A DNA stretch of 6,735 bases from Peptococcaceae bacterium (GTDB lineage: Bacteria; Bacillota; Desulfotomaculia; Desulfotomaculales; Desulfocucumaceae). A program made the position numbers and the translations under genes. The stretch is from assembly GCA_013336365.1 (NCBI GenBank), contig JAAXTT010000081.1, forward strand, positions 1 through 6,735. The letters are read 5' to 3'. Below are positions 5,956 to 6,735 of this stretch, piece by piece (position 1 is the first letter of the stretch; every line of letters starts with the position of its first letter). Under the pieces are notes generated by a model that was given only the letters and a program-made list of their open reading frames with translations, was not told where the DNA came from and searched no databases.

Positions 5956-5984
5956 ATTCTACCATATACCTTAATTATTATAAA
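5956..5984 (-). promoter_or_regulatory. Extended -10 promoter candidate of rsmA-ispE
   Basis: On the minus strand TTTATA (5984-5979, four of six -35 matches), a 17-base spacer and TAGAAT (5961-5956, five of six). A TGG directly before the -10 box (5964-5962) supplies the TGN extension. Transcription would start near 5949, about 27 bases before the rsmA ATG. A perfect TATAAT at 5982-5977 is also present but lacks a recognisable -35 box. Confidence 0.5.
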
Positions 5985-6015
5985 ATATCGCCCTTATCTT
6001 AAAGCCCATAAGTCT

Positions 6016-6045
6016 AAAGAAGCTGTCCCATATGGAGACAGCTTC
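6016..6045 (-). terminator. Hairpin downstream of the YabE-like gene, likely terminator
   Basis: A perfect 9-bp stem (GAAGCTGTC at 6045-6037 on the minus strand, GACAGCTTC at 6027-6019) encloses a nine-base loop that itself contains the palindrome CCATATGG. It starts 31 bases after the TAG of the 3D-domain gene. Only three T residues follow directly (6018-6016), so it may be a leaky terminator or an mRNA 3' stabiliser. Confidence 0.55.
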
Positions 6046-6075
6046 CGGTAAATCTATTTTTATTAAGCTTGAACA

Positions 6076-6735
6076 CTACTCAAGAACATAAACCCTTACC
6101 TTTTTAATACCCCAGCTTCTGGCTGCACTCAAGGACTCTAAAAAAACATCAATTCTATTTCCCCTGATGGCACCTCCAGTATCCATTGCTGTGGCATAGC
6201 CGTAGCCATCAATATATAATCTTGTTCCCAAGGGAATTACCCTGGTATCCACTGCGACCACTCCATGAGCCGGCTTAATCCCGGTAGCAGTGTTGTTGCC
6301 CGTATAGGTATATGCAGAAGCCACAACATCCAATACCTGCTTATATCTAAAGGTCTGTCCTCCTCTGGAGACTGTCGCCTGTCCCGTTCCCACATGAATC
6401 AGTGAGTTTTTAGTCTCCTTAATAAGCTGCTTTCCGATCAACTGACTAATTACTTGTTTTCCATCATGGTAAACAACGGACCATTTTTGTAACTCCTGTC
6501 CATTCTGACCACTTACTACAGTTTTGCTGATTCCTCTTGGTATTGAAGAATTGCTCACAGACTCGGTGCTGTACGGCAGCAAAACATTCTTTTCTTCTAC
6601 CTTGTTGACAACCCGAATCACCCTGATTTCAGTGTCTTTTCCGATTCTATGTCCAACATTTGGAAGCACAATGTCCTGGACTCCCAGCTCCAATTTTCTT
6701 TCTGACAATACCTCTCCCACTGTTCCTGCCATAGA
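6076..6735 (-). CDS. yabE: YabE/Sps-like G5 and 3D domain cell-wall protein (C-terminal part, cut by window edge)
   Basis: The frame is open to the right edge, giving 219 visible residues. The methionine at 6732 is probably internal, because the DUF348-type segment TVGEVLSERKLEL begins right after it and full YabE proteins carry an N-terminal anchor and several such repeats. Numbering from that methionine: DUF348 repeat (about 3-40), G5 domain (about 41-118) and 3D domain (about 136-218). The 3D domain has its three aspartates at D162 (AVDTRVIPLGT), D184 (AMDTGGAIRG) and D195 (NRIDVF). Family knowledge: the 3D domain shares the double-psi barrel of MltA lytic transglycosylases, G5 binds cell-wall glycans, and YabE/Sps proteins are secreted or surface-bound Firmicute analogues of resuscitation-promoting factors. 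The position upstream of rsmA matches B. subtilis yabE. The symbol is used by similarity of domains and position; orthology is not proven from half the protein. Confidence 0.88.
   Translation of the reverse strand, partial: SMAGTVGEVLSERKLELGVQDIVLPNVGHRIGKDTEIRVIRVVNKVEEKNVLLPYSTESVSNSSIPRGISKTVVSGQNGQELQKWSVVYHDGKQVISQLIGKQLIKETKNSLIHVGTGQATVSRGGQTFRYKQVLDVVASAYTYTGNNTATGIKPAHGVVAVDTRVIPLGTRLYIDGYGYATAMDTGGAIRGNRIDVFLESLSAARSWGIKKVRVYVLE

Noticed and set aside
6076..6735. A complete 218-residue secreted 3D protein starting at the methionine at 6732
   Set aside because: The frame continues to the window edge, the first residues are already inside a DUF348-type repeat, no signal peptide is present, and no ribosome binding site can be seen.
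1..6735. Defence system, mobile element, CRISPR array, tRNA or rRNA
   Set aside because: No transposase, integrase, repeat-spacer pattern, cloverleaf or rRNA segment was found on either strand; the genes are core or signalling functions in one direction.

Overview
All seven genes in this window lie on the minus strand, so they are read from right to left. The sequence is AT-rich (roughly 40% GC by eye, not computed). The gene set suggests an endospore-forming, low-GC Gram-positive of the Clostridia: a YabE-like G5/3D cell-wall protein, rsmA, ispE and spoVG stand in the same relative order as in the Bacillus subtilis yabE-ksgA-ispE-spoVG region, spoVG has a near-consensus sigma-H promoter, and the ribosome binding sites are strong and purine-rich. 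I cannot name a genus; a Peptococcaceae- or Syntrophomonadaceae-like anaerobe would fit.

Layout in transcription order: (1) 6735-6076, the C-terminal part of a YabE/Sps-type protein, cut by the window edge, followed by a 9-bp hairpin. (2) 5922-5053, rsmA (16S rRNA dimethyladenosine transferase), with its own extended -10 promoter candidate. (3) 5019-4180, ispE (MEP isoprenoid pathway kinase), 33 bases after rsmA from the preferred start and probably co-transcribed. (4) 4079-3399, a GntR/FCD regulator with a promoter whose -10 box is covered by a perfect 5-1-5 palindrome, which suggests autoregulation. (5) 3399-2632, a MobA/IspD-like nucleotidyltransferase of unknown substrate, joined to the regulator by a TAATG stop-start overlap. 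(6) 2539-290, a large soluble PAS-PAS-GGDEF-EAL protein with apparently intact c-di-GMP synthase and phosphodiesterase sites. (7) 172-1, the first 57 codons of spoVG, behind the sigma-H promoter.

Most of the window is a conserved housekeeping and sporulation neighbourhood. Two parts are less ordinary. The regulator-nucleotidyltransferase pair fills the slot that purR-yabJ occupies in B. subtilis. The PAS-PAS-GGDEF-EAL gene sits directly upstream of spoVG; its architecture, and a histidine at the proximal heme-ligand position of PAS1, recall the oxygen sensor DosP, although the distal ligand residues differ. I saw no mobile element, CRISPR array, tRNA or rRNA, and no intergenic stretch reaches 300 bases. 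I did not find a clearly new multi-gene system.
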